A DNA stretch of 64,000 nucleotides from contig NZ_JNIA01000022.1 in NCBI RefSeq assembly GCF_000701265.1, forward strand, positions 124,001-188,000, read 5' to 3'. Origin of the DNA: Legionella wadsworthii DSM 21896 = ATCC 33877. GTDB taxonomy: Bacteria > Pseudomonadota > Gammaproteobacteria > Legionellales > Legionellaceae. Positions 51,401 to 59,972 of the stretch are shown here, in pieces. The notes below the pieces were generated by a model. The model saw only the letters and a list, made by a program, of their open reading frames with translations. It searched no databases and was not told the origin of the DNA. The translations under genes were made by a program, and so were the position numbers. The first letter of the stretch is position 1. Each line of letters begins with the position of its first letter.

Positions 51401-52612
51401 TCAAAGCATTGGCTTATTCTTTAGCAAAAGTAATGCTGAAGCAATCAATAATACCCCGCCCAAGGCAATTAAACCCGAGCTTGACATTATCGATAATAAA
51501 TTTGAACCAAATCCGGTGACCATCCAGGCAAAAGCCATTACTGCACCAGATATGCCCATCACCCATCCTTGCGATTGAGCATCCACTGCATTGGAAAATA
51601 AAGTTAACAAGCAGGCAAAAGCCATAATATCAAAAGTTGCAATGGCTATTGCTAAAGGCCATTGCATTATAGGATTGGAAATGACATAAACCAGCAATTG
51701 ACCTACACCGGTTAATATCAGCGTCACTAAAGCAATATGGTGCACTTTAAATCGCTTCACACATAAAGGCATGCCAACCAGAATACCGATTGCAAATCCC
51801 AATCCTATCATCCCTTGAACAGCCCCCAATTGCCAGTTGGAATACTGATATACATTTTTCATATGGACAATGATGAATTGAAAATAGAGGCTAAACCCCA
51901 TTTGCATCAATAAAAATACGAGAGCCAAGATACGGACGGATAGATGCTCAAAGGCTTCGATGAAAATTTGAACCGGGCGAAAAATGGATATTGATTTTTG
52001 GGATAAAACCAAACTGGTATCTTGATATCCGAATTCTATCCAACCCCATGCAATGAAAGCAAGCAACGCCGCTATTAAAAAAGGAGTCGTCAATGTAAAC
52101 CAGGGTAGTAGTTGTTGGTCCGACATGACCCCGCCCAAAAGGGGTCCCAAAACTGATCCAAAACTAAAACTCATAGAAATTAGACTCATATTGAGCGCTT
52201 TGGTTTCAGGGGTACTTAAATCGGCAATTGAAGCCTGAGCAATGGGTTGACTTCCAGCCATTAAACCAGAAAGAGCCCTACCGAATAGGAGTAAAATCAA
52301 ACTATTAAAAAAAACACCCATACCCATAAGTAAAAAACTGATGGTAATTCCCAGCATGCACAATAACAATACTTTTTTTCGCCCCCAAACATCGGACAAA
52401 TCGCCCATAAAGGAGGTGCCAAAAAACATGCATAAGGGATAAAGCATATAACTTAGACCCAAGTAAAAATGTTTTATTCCCACACTTGCATCAGCACTTA
52501 AGACAGGACTATGCTCCGCAGTAAAAATTGCCGTCATCACCGGATATACAAGACCAAATCCCAAAGCATCGATGACTACTGCAAAAAAACAAGGAGCTGT
52601 TTTTCTAATCAT
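51401..52612 (-). CDS. Major facilitator superfamily transporter (TetA-like DHA1)
   Basis: AAAGG precedes the ATG. The 403-residue protein has 12 membrane segments. The MFS motif A is GDLSDVWGRKKVLLL between helices 2 and 3, and helix 1 carries DALGFGLVYPVMTAIF as in tetracycline/drug efflux proteins. Motif C-like GSVLGPLLGGVMSD lies in helix 5. It is a proton-driven exporter; the substrate (drug or metabolite) cannot be read. Confidence 0.88.
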   Translation of the reverse strand: MIRKTAPCFFAVVIDALGFGLVYPVMTAIFTAEHSPVLSADASVGIKHFYLGLSYMLYPLCMFFGTSFMGDLSDVWGRKKVLLLCMLGITISFLLMGMGVFFNSLILLLFGRALSGLMAGSQPIAQASIADLSTPETKALNMSLISMSFSFGSVLGPLLGGVMSDQQLLPWFTLTTPFLIAALLAFIAWGWIEFGYQDTSLVLSQKSISIFRPVQIFIEAFEHLSVRILALVFLLMQMGFSLYFQFIIVHMKNVYQYSNWQLGAVQGMIGLGFAIGILVGMPLCVKRFKVHHIALVTLILTGVGQLLVYVISNPIMQWPLAIAIATFDIMAFACLLTLFSNAVDAQSQGWVMGISGAVMAFAWMVTGFGSNLLSIMSSSGLIALGGVLLIASALLLLKNKPML

Positions 52613-52658
52613 TATGTTGCCTTTAAATGAAAGAATATCATTTCAATATACTGACAAA

Positions 52659-54200
52659 CTAATGGCTTTGTCCATTTTTGGAATGAGGCAAGGCATATTG
52701 TAGTAGTGAAGCAAGTGAGTCTAAAAAAGCAGCTTCTTCTGGCAAAAAAATATCCTTTTTTATAGGAGGCTGCGCGCGGTAACAGATGGTAATTTTTACT
52801 TTAGAACCATTCTTAAGAGTGAATTCTTTTTCCAATTGGTGTGCGAATTTTTTGGTTAGAGGGAAAGAGTTAAACTCACCCCAAATACTTTCAATTTTTG
52901 CTGCAACATAGTCTGGATATTGAAAAGCATTGGGTAATAGTGATGCAGTTTTAGTAAATAGCTCTTCAATGCTGATGCCGCCAATAAGAATTAAATTAGT
53001 AATCTGATGCAGACATTGCAGTTCTTTAACGCGTTCACATAAAATGTGCGCCTCTTTTTTTTGTTCTTTTTCAATATTCTTGCGTGAAGTAATATTTCGT
53101 ACAATTTGTATCCAGGAATTAGGGAATTCGACTGAATTTATAGGAGACAAGGTACATTCTACCCAACTCCCCTTTTTCACCTCTATCTCCTTAATAAATT
53201 TTTCTCGAGATGAGGTCAATTGAGAACATACCAAACATTTTTTCGAATCCATTTTTTTATTATGGAAAAGAGCATGGGAAGATAGCCCAACTATTTCGTC
53301 AGGATTTAACCTGGAAAATGTGGCTGCAGCCTGGTTTACCTGGCTTATTTTACCATCAGAAGTAATAATAAAAGTGGGATCGGGTATGTTGTCGTAAGTC
53401 GTCGCAGCCTGAGTTAGCAGGGCAAAAGGACGACGCAAAGTCTGCTCGACCAGGGCAACATAGATAAACCAGATGGAAAATATTTTTAAAACTTGTCCTG
53501 CTAAATTTTCTAGACCAAATATATTTCGATAATCAGAAAGCGCCAAATCGGAGATAATCAGGGTTATCATGCTTAGGCTTATATAAAAAAGTAGCTCCTT
53601 TGGCATCAATGCCCTTTCATACCAAAATAAAATTAATCCAACAACCAAGATGAGAATAATGCCCCATTCGCAATAGAGTTTGAACCAGGTAGTTCCATAA
53701 TTTTCAATATAGGTTGTAGGAAAATGTCCAGAAAATATTGCGATAAAAATACTTAAAGTGACCAAAAAGAAAATCAAATTGACTATCCATATTCTTAAAG
53801 TATGTCTTAGAAAATAAAGGGAGCAAATGAAAACAACGGCTTGAAAAAACCTTGCACTTATCCAAAGCTGCGTACTCAAGTTTCCGCCACCATGGGGTAG
53901 TAAATTTTTTTTATACGCCAATATATGCGCTATATCGAGAGCGGAACACCAGCCTGCAGCCAGGGAAATAAAAATGACACATTGATTTTTAGTGAAATGC
54001 GTCGTTGTCGCTGCCACAATCATAGCCGTCAAACCGATAAATACTGAAATAAACTCTGTTAAAGTATGAAAGATGAGAAGATTTGTTTTAAATTCAACAA
54101 AAATACAAATCAAAGAAAAGAATAAAGGAAAACCATAGACTCGCCAAGGAGGTGAATGCATAGGGATATGAGGAGTATCGTTCCCCCTTTCGATACGCAT
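52659..54200 (-). CDS. MASE3-PAS membrane sensor without output domain
   Basis: ATG 54200 has a perfect AGGAGG site seven bases upstream, so the 54233 start is rejected. The 513 residues start with an eight-helix MASE3-type sensor (residues 20-265), including FHTLTEFISVFIGLTAMIVA and the signature LSTQLWISARFFQAVV. A PAS domain follows (about 275-395, DNIPDPTFIITSDGKISQVN, SWVECTLSPINS), then a coiled-coil and a degenerate GAF-like end. There is no histidine kinase, GGDEF, EAL or HAMP output. It may work with a separate output protein, or the output was lost; the diguanylate-type protein at 57282 is a candidate partner. Confidence 0.75.
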   Translation of the reverse strand: MRIERGNDTPHIPMHSPPWRVYGFPLFFSLICIFVEFKTNLLIFHTLTEFISVFIGLTAMIVAATTTHFTKNQCVIFISLAAGWCSALDIAHILAYKKNLLPHGGGNLSTQLWISARFFQAVVFICSLYFLRHTLRIWIVNLIFFLVTLSIFIAIFSGHFPTTYIENYGTTWFKLYCEWGIILILVVGLILFWYERALMPKELLFYISLSMITLIISDLALSDYRNIFGLENLAGQVLKIFSIWFIYVALVEQTLRRPFALLTQAATTYDNIPDPTFIITSDGKISQVNQAAATFSRLNPDEIVGLSSHALFHNKKMDSKKCLVCSQLTSSREKFIKEIEVKKGSWVECTLSPINSVEFPNSWIQIVRNITSRKNIEKEQKKEAHILCERVKELQCLHQITNLILIGGISIEELFTKTASLLPNAFQYPDYVAAKIESIWGEFNSFPLTKKFAHQLEKEFTLKNGSKVKITICYRAQPPIKKDIFLPEEAAFLDSLASLLQYALPHSKNGQSH

Positions 54201-54370
54201 CAGTATACCTCCTATATTCTGATTTTGTTCCAAAATTGTACCTTTAATTATAGATGAATATTGACCTTTCCAATCATCATGCTCTTAAGAAGAGCAAATT
54301 AATTTAATTTCATACTCCCTTAATAATTAATAGTTAACATATGACTTTTTATTAGACTAGAGGTTTTTTC

Positions 54371-55006
54371 ATGAAGCAAAGATACGAGCCGGTTTCCATG
54401 GGAGGCAAAAAGAAAGAGAGAAGAAAAGTATCCTGGAATGATGGGAAAATTGACGGACCAATTGATCAGGGATATCTTACTGAAGGAACTGCTGCAACGC
54501 TTAAAAAAGAAAAAATGAATGACCAAGCCGAAAAATTAATAGAGCAAGGTTATACAGAAATTGAGGCAGCTGTTTTGGCTGGGAAACAAACAGTCAAAAC
54601 AGAAACTTTATGGAACCATCCCCTTTATCATATGTCTCATGAAGAAATAGAAAAACAAAAGCTCAAGAGAGACCAACTTGCTGTTCCAGCCGCTCCCTCA
54701 TTGTCTTCAACAGCAGTTCAGTCTCCTATTATTTTGCCCTTTTCACCTTTATTTAAAGAAAAAGAAATGGAAAAAACGAGTAGTTCACCCTATTTGTTTC
54801 TTGCTAAAGAAAAAGAAGTCGAAAGCCCTATTTCCTTGAATACTGGCTCTGTAGAAATAGATGGAGAAAATTCAATAGCTTATCCGCCTGTGAAACAAGA
54901 AAAAGGTACAAATCCTTACACCTTTTTCAGTGCTGCCAATATTGGAATGAGTATTGCTGCCTTGGCAGTTGCTGCAACTATTGGCATTGTGGCTTCAAGA
55001 AAATAA
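54371..55006 (+). CDS. Tail-anchored protein of unknown function
   Basis: AGAGG precedes the ATG. The 211 residues are hydrophilic, with a basic N-terminus (GGKKKERRKVSW), a possible UBA-like helical motif (AEKLIEQGYTEIEAAVLAGK, residues 53-72), a Pro/Ser-rich linker, and a single C-terminal membrane helix (NIGMSIAALAVAATIGIVAS) ending in RK. This topology suits an effector anchored in a host membrane or a bacterial inner-membrane protein. No family recognised. Confidence 0.6.
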   Translation: MKQRYEPVSMGGKKKERRKVSWNDGKIDGPIDQGYLTEGTAATLKKEKMNDQAEKLIEQGYTEIEAAVLAGKQTVKTETLWNHPLYHMSHEEIEKQKLKRDQLAVPAAPSLSSTAVQSPIILPFSPLFKEKEMEKTSSSPYLFLAKEKEVESPISLNTGSVEIDGENSIAYPPVKQEKGTNPYTFFSAANIGMSIAALAVAATIGIVASRK

Positions 55007-55051
55007 GTTTGTAACGCTTCTTCTCTACTGTTAACCCTATTGATTCAGATT

Positions 55052-55071
55052 ATTCCCGCTCAGGCGGGAAT
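55052..55071. repeat. REP-like inverted repeat
   Basis: ATTCCCGCTCAGGCGGGAAT: arms ATTCCCGC and GCGGGAAT around a CTCAG-type centre, followed by CAAACAAAG at 55081. Same family as 45774-45852. Confidence 0.6.
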
Positions 55072-55153
55072 CTACTGCCCAAACAAAGTGCCGAAGCATA
55101 AGTTTCACTAGCACCGATGTTTTCACGGAAAATTGAGGTTTAAGATTGAAAGA

Positions 55154-55399
55154 TTAGCCATTAAAATAACCATTTTTTAAATCCATTTCAAAATCCTCTG
55201 GCCAATTACTCCGATATAAGCCATAACGCTTTTCTATGGAATTCCTTACAATCGTTATCCACACTTGCGCGCTTACAATTTGGTTCGGATCATAACTGGT
55301 ACCATTCTTTACATCTATTTTAAAGTCATGAGCTGAGAATCCATTTCGATGCAATATGTTTTGTATGTCTTTTTTTATAACATCCTCTCCATTACGCAT
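55154..55399 (-). CDS. Small protein of unknown function
   Basis: AAGGA precedes ATG 55399. The 81-residue protein has an amphipathic start and a beta-rich middle (IVSAQVWITIVRNSIEKRYG), ending in an acidic DFEMDLKNGYFNG. No motif recognised. Confidence 0.6.
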   Translation of the reverse strand: MRNGEDVIKKDIQNILHRNGFSAHDFKIDVKNGTSYDPNQIVSAQVWITIVRNSIEKRYGLYRSNWPEDFEMDLKNGYFNG

Positions 55400-55465
55400 G
55401 AGTTATTCCTTAATACGCATACTTCTTCTGATTATAGACTTTTTGATCCAATACTTGCTCACGCA

Positions 55466-55942
55466 TTACTTCTCATCAAATTTTGTTATCCAAAATTTTT
55501 GCGTCGCATCAGAGTCCTTAGGTACAGGAGTGACCACGATTATTTGGACTAAGGAAGGATTAAATGGACCCGCCGCGGTTGCCCATTGATAGGTTATTTT
55601 AAATTTCCAGGAATTCTTGTCTTGAGCGGTTTTTGTAATTTTATATGAGGTAATCCAAGGGCTTGAGGTTCCAGAAACCCAGTAAGGCCAATTGTCTTTA
55701 AATTTATTTTTTAATTGATTGGAAAATAACATAAATTGTACGGCACCATTCCGCTCTTTATTTGCCTTTGCGAACAGGGTTGCCACATCTTCTATTTTTT
55801 GAGGGGCTAAAGCCCTTTCTAACATCGAAATTCTTGCAGCATCGGATTCAGATTGCGATATATTTTCTCCCATACTATGAGCCATCAGGGTAACAAAAAA
55901 CAAACAGATACTGAGCTTGAATGATATTTTTGAGTGATTCAT
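55466..55942 (-). CDS. Exported protein of unknown function
   Basis: ATG 55942 gives a signal peptide (FKLSICLFFVTLMAHSMG); the longer frame from 56044 lacks a signal at its start. The 158-residue product then has LERALAPQKIEDVATLFAKA, NGAVQFMLFSN, WPYWVSGTSSPWITSYKI and a beta-rich end ITYQWATAAGPFNPSLVQII. This pattern resembles secreted NTF2-like domains found with hydrolases in several phyla, but I cannot assign a family. It probably lies in the periplasm. Confidence 0.65.
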   Translation of the reverse strand: MNHSKISFKLSICLFFVTLMAHSMGENISQSESDAARISMLERALAPQKIEDVATLFAKANKERNGAVQFMLFSNQLKNKFKDNWPYWVSGTSSPWITSYKITKTAQDKNSWKFKITYQWATAAGPFNPSLVQIIVVTPVPKDSDATQKFWITKFDEK

Positions 55943-56142
55943 GTCGTCTTTAGTGGAATGAGCCAATTTAATTTTATAAGCCAATTCGACGATAAAGTCA
56001 TTATCTCGATTTATTTTTTCATGATTCTGAAAAAAAGAAAGCACAAAAAAGATACTTTAACTACATCCCTTTTAATTCATAGAACTTCTTGATTCGAAGA
56101 GCTACACTTTAATTGTAGCGGTATCAAAAGGTACGATTTAAA

Positions 56143-56529
56143 ATGGACATTTCCAAATATATTAGTAAGGTCCTTGGGATTTACTTGATCATTGTCAGCT
56201 TAGCGATGTTTGCCAACATAGAACAATTTACACTCTATGTTCAAGCACTACTCAAAAATGCCCCCCTGATGCTCATCTTGGGTTTTTTGACACTCATTTT
56301 AGGGTTACTTTTAGTTGTGGCCCATAACATCTGGAAATGGGATTGGCGGCTTGTTATTACTATCATTGGCTGGGTTATATTATTAAAAGGAGCCAGTATT
56401 ATTTTTTATCCACATTATGTAGATAAGGCAACGCTTGTTTTTTTACAAAATACGAACATCGCCTACAGCTCAGCAGGATTTGAGCTCATATTAGGAATCA
56501 TACTTACTTACTTGGGTTTTAAACGGTGA
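56143..56529 (+). CDS. Small four-helix membrane protein
   Basis: The 128 residues contain four membrane helices: YLIIVSLAMFANI, MLILGFLTLILGLLLVV, LVITIIGWVILLKGASIIF, and GFELILGIILTYLGF. Short polar loops with WKWDW connect them. It resembles general small integral membrane proteins of unknown role. Confidence 0.7.
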   Translation: MDISKYISKVLGIYLIIVSLAMFANIEQFTLYVQALLKNAPLMLILGFLTLILGLLLVVAHNIWKWDWRLVITIIGWVILLKGASIIFYPHYVDKATLVFLQNTNIAYSSAGFELILGIILTYLGFKR

Positions 56530-56654
56530 CTGACTCTTTATTTAGCATTTTTAATTCTGTCCAAAACATCCCTTATAATTGGCTCTAGTCAATGGTTAGC
56601 GTATTAAGGTAAAGTATCAAGTTCAATTTATTTTTTATACTTAAGGGAATGGTA

Positions 56655-57020
56655 ATGAAAATATTAGCAAAATCACTCTTTTGTACTTTTCTTTTGGCCA
56701 ACACTGCTTTTGCTCAGGATATTTCACAATTTAATACACAAATTCAAAATCAATTAAAACAAATACAATCGCAACAACAGCAGCAAATACAGCAACTCAA
56801 TACCCAAATCCAGTCACAGATTCAAAAAGTACAGGCTGATTTACAACAACAAATTCAAACGGTAAATAGTCAATTGCAAAATCAAATAAAAGCAGCTCAA
56901 AGCCAATTACAAACCCAAATCCAAACAGTCAACGCCCAGGTACAGCAAATAGGAATCAAACAAGGGATGAAATCAGTGCCTGCACCATCTGCACCACCAG
57001 CTCCTGGCAAATCAAAATAA
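56655..57020 (+). CDS. Exported glutamine-rich coiled-coil protein
   Basis: ATG 56655 has AGGGA upstream (56649 is an alternative). The 121-residue product has a signal peptide (LFCTFLLANTAFA). About 70 residues follow with a Q-x-x-x-Q-I/L repeat of 7 or 11 residues (TQIQNQLKQIQSQQQQ, DLQQQIQTVNSQLQNQIKAA, SQLQTQIQTVNAQVQQIG), then a Pro-rich tail PAPSAPPAPGK. It is expected to form a long coiled coil in the periplasm or outside. The function is unknown. A REP-like element follows. Confidence 0.75.
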   Translation: MKILAKSLFCTFLLANTAFAQDISQFNTQIQNQLKQIQSQQQQQIQQLNTQIQSQIQKVQADLQQQIQTVNSQLQNQIKAAQSQLQTQIQTVNAQVQQIGIKQGMKSVPAPSAPPAPGKSK

Positions 57021-57031
57021 TTAGGTCTTAA

Positions 57032-57052
57032 ATTCCCGTGGTATGCGGGAAT
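57032..57052. repeat. REP-like inverted repeat
   Basis: ATTCCCG and CGGGAAT arms around a seven-base centre, 12 bases after the coiled-coil gene. Same family as the copies at 45774 and 55052. Confidence 0.55.
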
Positions 57053-57281
57053 CCCTTTATAAACAGATAATTAGAAAAGTTATATTCTTAGATACCGTAT
57101 ATTCACACTCCAAACCGAGTTTACTCTTGAGTTAAAAAATAATCTAAAACGCTCATCCAAGGGTAGTTCAGGCAAAAAAGGCATTAAGGGTATATAATTT
57201 ATATGAAACTGGCTTAGAACAATAAATTTATTGGTTGAAAATATGGATTCATTTGCTAGTAGAGGGGAATAGTGAGGGACC

Positions 57282-59582
57282 ATGGCGAGACGTCAAATTG
57301 ATTATCAAACAGTGGCAAAGGCCGCGGAACACGTTAAAAAACAAGGCCGAGAACCATCACTGACTAATGTATGTGAAGAGTTAGGCATCCTTACGCCCAC
57401 ATCCAACTTATCCACGCTCCTCGAAAAATGGTATGCCACTCAACCTGAGTTTCAGCGCTCTATTAAAGCACCTCTTTCAGAAAATATTAATATAAAAACT
57501 CATGATATCCTGGAAAAAAATTTAGAATTGGAGAAATCGCTTTCTTTGTTGCGCGCCACCCTAGAATCAACTGCCGATGGCATCATGATGGTCAATGGAA
57601 AAGGACAAGTCGTTGACTGGAATCAAAAATTTGTAGAAATGTGGCGTATTCCTTCCCATATGCTTGAATCAGGTACTGAAAGTATTGGTTTTGAATATAT
57701 CTTACAGCAATTAAGTAATCCAGAAGCTGTAGTTGCCGATGTGAAATACCTCTATGAAAATCCAGAATGGCAAGGAGAGTTACCTGTTCTGCATTTTAAA
57801 GATGGACGAATTTTCGAGCGGTTTACCCAGCCACAGCGGATAGGTTCAGAAATTGTCGGCAGGGTTTACAGTTTTAGGGATATCACCCAAAAGTTACTGG
57901 AAGAAGATGAACTTCGCATTAGGGAGCGGGCAATTGAAGCAAGCACTCATGGAGTTGCGATCATTGATATTTCTAAACCAGATATGCCTATTATTTATGT
58001 GAATAAAGCCTTTGAACGCATTACTGGGTATAGTGAGCGCCAAATATTAGGTCAAAATCTTTCTATATTACATGGTAGTAAAGTAGAACATGTGAATCAG
58101 AAACGAATTAATTTAGCCATTAAAGAGTTACGAGAAGAAACCGTAGAATTGGAAAGCTATCGACGCAGTGGGGAAGTTTTTTGGGCCGAAGTAGGCGTTG
58201 CACCGGTCAGGGATTCCTTTGACAATGTCAAACATTACGTATGCATTGTGAATGATATTACCCAACGCAGGGATATGGAGGAGCAGTTAATTCAGCAAGC
58301 AACCCATGATTACCTCACTGAATTACCCAATCGTGTTTTATTAACTGACCGTGTTGATCAAGCTATTTTACAAGCAAAAAAGAAAGGCAATATGCTCGCT
58401 TTTCTTTTCCTGGATTTGGACCACTTTAAAATGACTAACGATACATTAGGCCATAGTATCGGGGATCGTTTATTGCAAGCTGTTTCCAACCGTTTACTCA
58501 TCGCAACCAATGATTTTGATACGGTATGTCGTTTAGGCGGAGACGAGTTTGTGGTTTTATTACAAGACATCCATTCCGAGACCCAAGCTCAACAAAAAGC
58601 GGAAGAAATTCTCCACTCGATAGCTCAGCCGTTCCAAGTGGACCAATATAATTTAAAAATTACCGGAAGTATTGGCATCAGCTATTATCCAAAAGACGGC
58701 GATGATTATGAATCGTTAATGAAAAGTGCTGATTTGTCGATGTATCATGCCAAAGACAGTGGTCGAAACACATATCGCTCCTATGATAAAGAAATGAATA
58801 TGCGCATTGTTAACCGCATGCAACTAGATAATGCGTTACGTGATTCGCTAAAAAGAAATGAATTTCATCTGGTGTATCAACCCTTTATTCATCTGGATAC
58901 GAATAAAATAATTGGTGTGGAAGCATTATTGAGATGGCATAGCCATATATTAGGGAATGTACCGCCCTTTGAATTTATCGGTATGGCAGAAGAGAATGGG
59001 ATGATAATCGATATCGGCCTGTGGGTTTTGCGTGAAGCTTGCAACCAATTGGTGCGTTGGCACCAACAAGGCTATAACCAGCTATCTGTCGCGGTAAATA
59101 TTTCAGGGCGACAATTCCGCCAAACTCATTTATCCGAAGTCATTGAAAAAATTCTTATCGAAACAGGTCTACCCGCCAAATTCCTGGAGTTAGAGCTCAC
59201 AGAAAGCTTGCTTGTAGACAATGTAAAACACGCGGTAGAAACCATGTATGAGTTAAAAGATATGGGAGTCAAATTGGTTATTGATGATTTTGGTACAGGA
59301 TACTCCAGTTTGTCTTATCTCAAACAATTTCCTGTTGATAAGTTAAAAATTGACCGATCATTTATTAGTGAGTCTATCAATAGGGAGAATGATGCGGCAA
59401 TTACGAAAGCGATCATTAATTTAGGCCATAGCTTGAACCTGGAAGTTCTGGCAGAAGGTGTAGAAACTGAGCTACAGCGTGATTTTATTATTAATAATGG
59501 CTGTGATTATGCACAAGGCTATTATTTTTCAGTTCCTCAAAAAGCAGAAGAATTACAAAATTTTATTGTTCAACATATATAA
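57282..59582 (+). CDS. PAS-PAS-GGDEF-EAL protein with KfrA-like DNA-binding N-terminus
   Basis: A GAGGGA ribosome site precedes the ATG. The 766-residue protein has an N-terminal KfrA-type domain (residues 1-55, DYQTVAKAAEHVKKQGREPS, LTNVCEELG). Two PAS domains follow at about 90-200 and 215-330; the second has the LOV-like GQNLSILHG with Leu where photoactive Cys would be. An intact GGDEF lies at 419-423 (RLGGDEFVVL), and an EAL domain with EALLRW, ELTESLL and DDFGTGYSSLSYLKQ is complete. The inhibitory I-site RxxD is NDFD, so product feedback is probably lost. It may make or break cyclic di-GMP. A DNA-binding role for the N-terminus is inferred. Confidence 0.9.
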   Translation: MARRQIDYQTVAKAAEHVKKQGREPSLTNVCEELGILTPTSNLSTLLEKWYATQPEFQRSIKAPLSENINIKTHDILEKNLELEKSLSLLRATLESTADGIMMVNGKGQVVDWNQKFVEMWRIPSHMLESGTESIGFEYILQQLSNPEAVVADVKYLYENPEWQGELPVLHFKDGRIFERFTQPQRIGSEIVGRVYSFRDITQKLLEEDELRIRERAIEASTHGVAIIDISKPDMPIIYVNKAFERITGYSERQILGQNLSILHGSKVEHVNQKRINLAIKELREETVELESYRRSGEVFWAEVGVAPVRDSFDNVKHYVCIVNDITQRRDMEEQLIQQATHDYLTELPNRVLLTDRVDQAILQAKKKGNMLAFLFLDLDHFKMTNDTLGHSIGDRLLQAVSNRLLIATNDFDTVCRLGGDEFVVLLQDIHSETQAQQKAEEILHSIAQPFQVDQYNLKITGSIGISYYPKDGDDYESLMKSADLSMYHAKDSGRNTYRSYDKEMNMRIVNRMQLDNALRDSLKRNEFHLVYQPFIHLDTNKIIGVEALLRWHSHILGNVPPFEFIGMAEENGMIIDIGLWVLREACNQLVRWHQQGYNQLSVAVNISGRQFRQTHLSEVIEKILIETGLPAKFLELELTESLLVDNVKHAVETMYELKDMGVKLVIDDFGTGYSSLSYLKQFPVDKLKIDRSFISESINRENDAAITKAIINLGHSLNLEVLAEGVETELQRDFIINNGCDYAQGYYFSVPQKAEELQNFIVQHI

Positions 59583-59972
59583 AGCCCTATAGATAAGGAC
59601 AAATAGTCTTCATGAGGATCTGCGTGGGCGAACAATAAATTTAAAAAAAACAGCCTGACCTTTCTGTATGTCGCGAATAAGTTACGGCACATGGACAGGA
59701 TACAACGAATGTAGAAGGGGAACACAGCACATCCTATTATTTTTTTATATTTATTTTTAGCTTTTCAAAAGTGGGTATGAATTTTGCTGTGAAAAATTAC
59801 ACATGAAATGAAGACTGAGCAGTTATGTTGCAATAATTTTTATTAATTAAAGAAGCAGTCGTAGTAGTTGTTGCCTGAAATAAATGGAGACTCGATGTTC
59901 ATTGAGTTTTTACTTCTCAAGAATAATCGGATACCCATCATTGAAGGTTGCAATGGTTCTAAGGAGACTGGG
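59583..59972. other. Gene-free stretch before the monooxygenase
   Basis: No separate gene is seen. An in-frame upstream ATG at 59895 with GGAG would lengthen the monooxygenase by 26 residues, but it would put extra residues before the FAD fingerprint. The rest is AT-rich and may hold a promoter. Confidence 0.4.
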
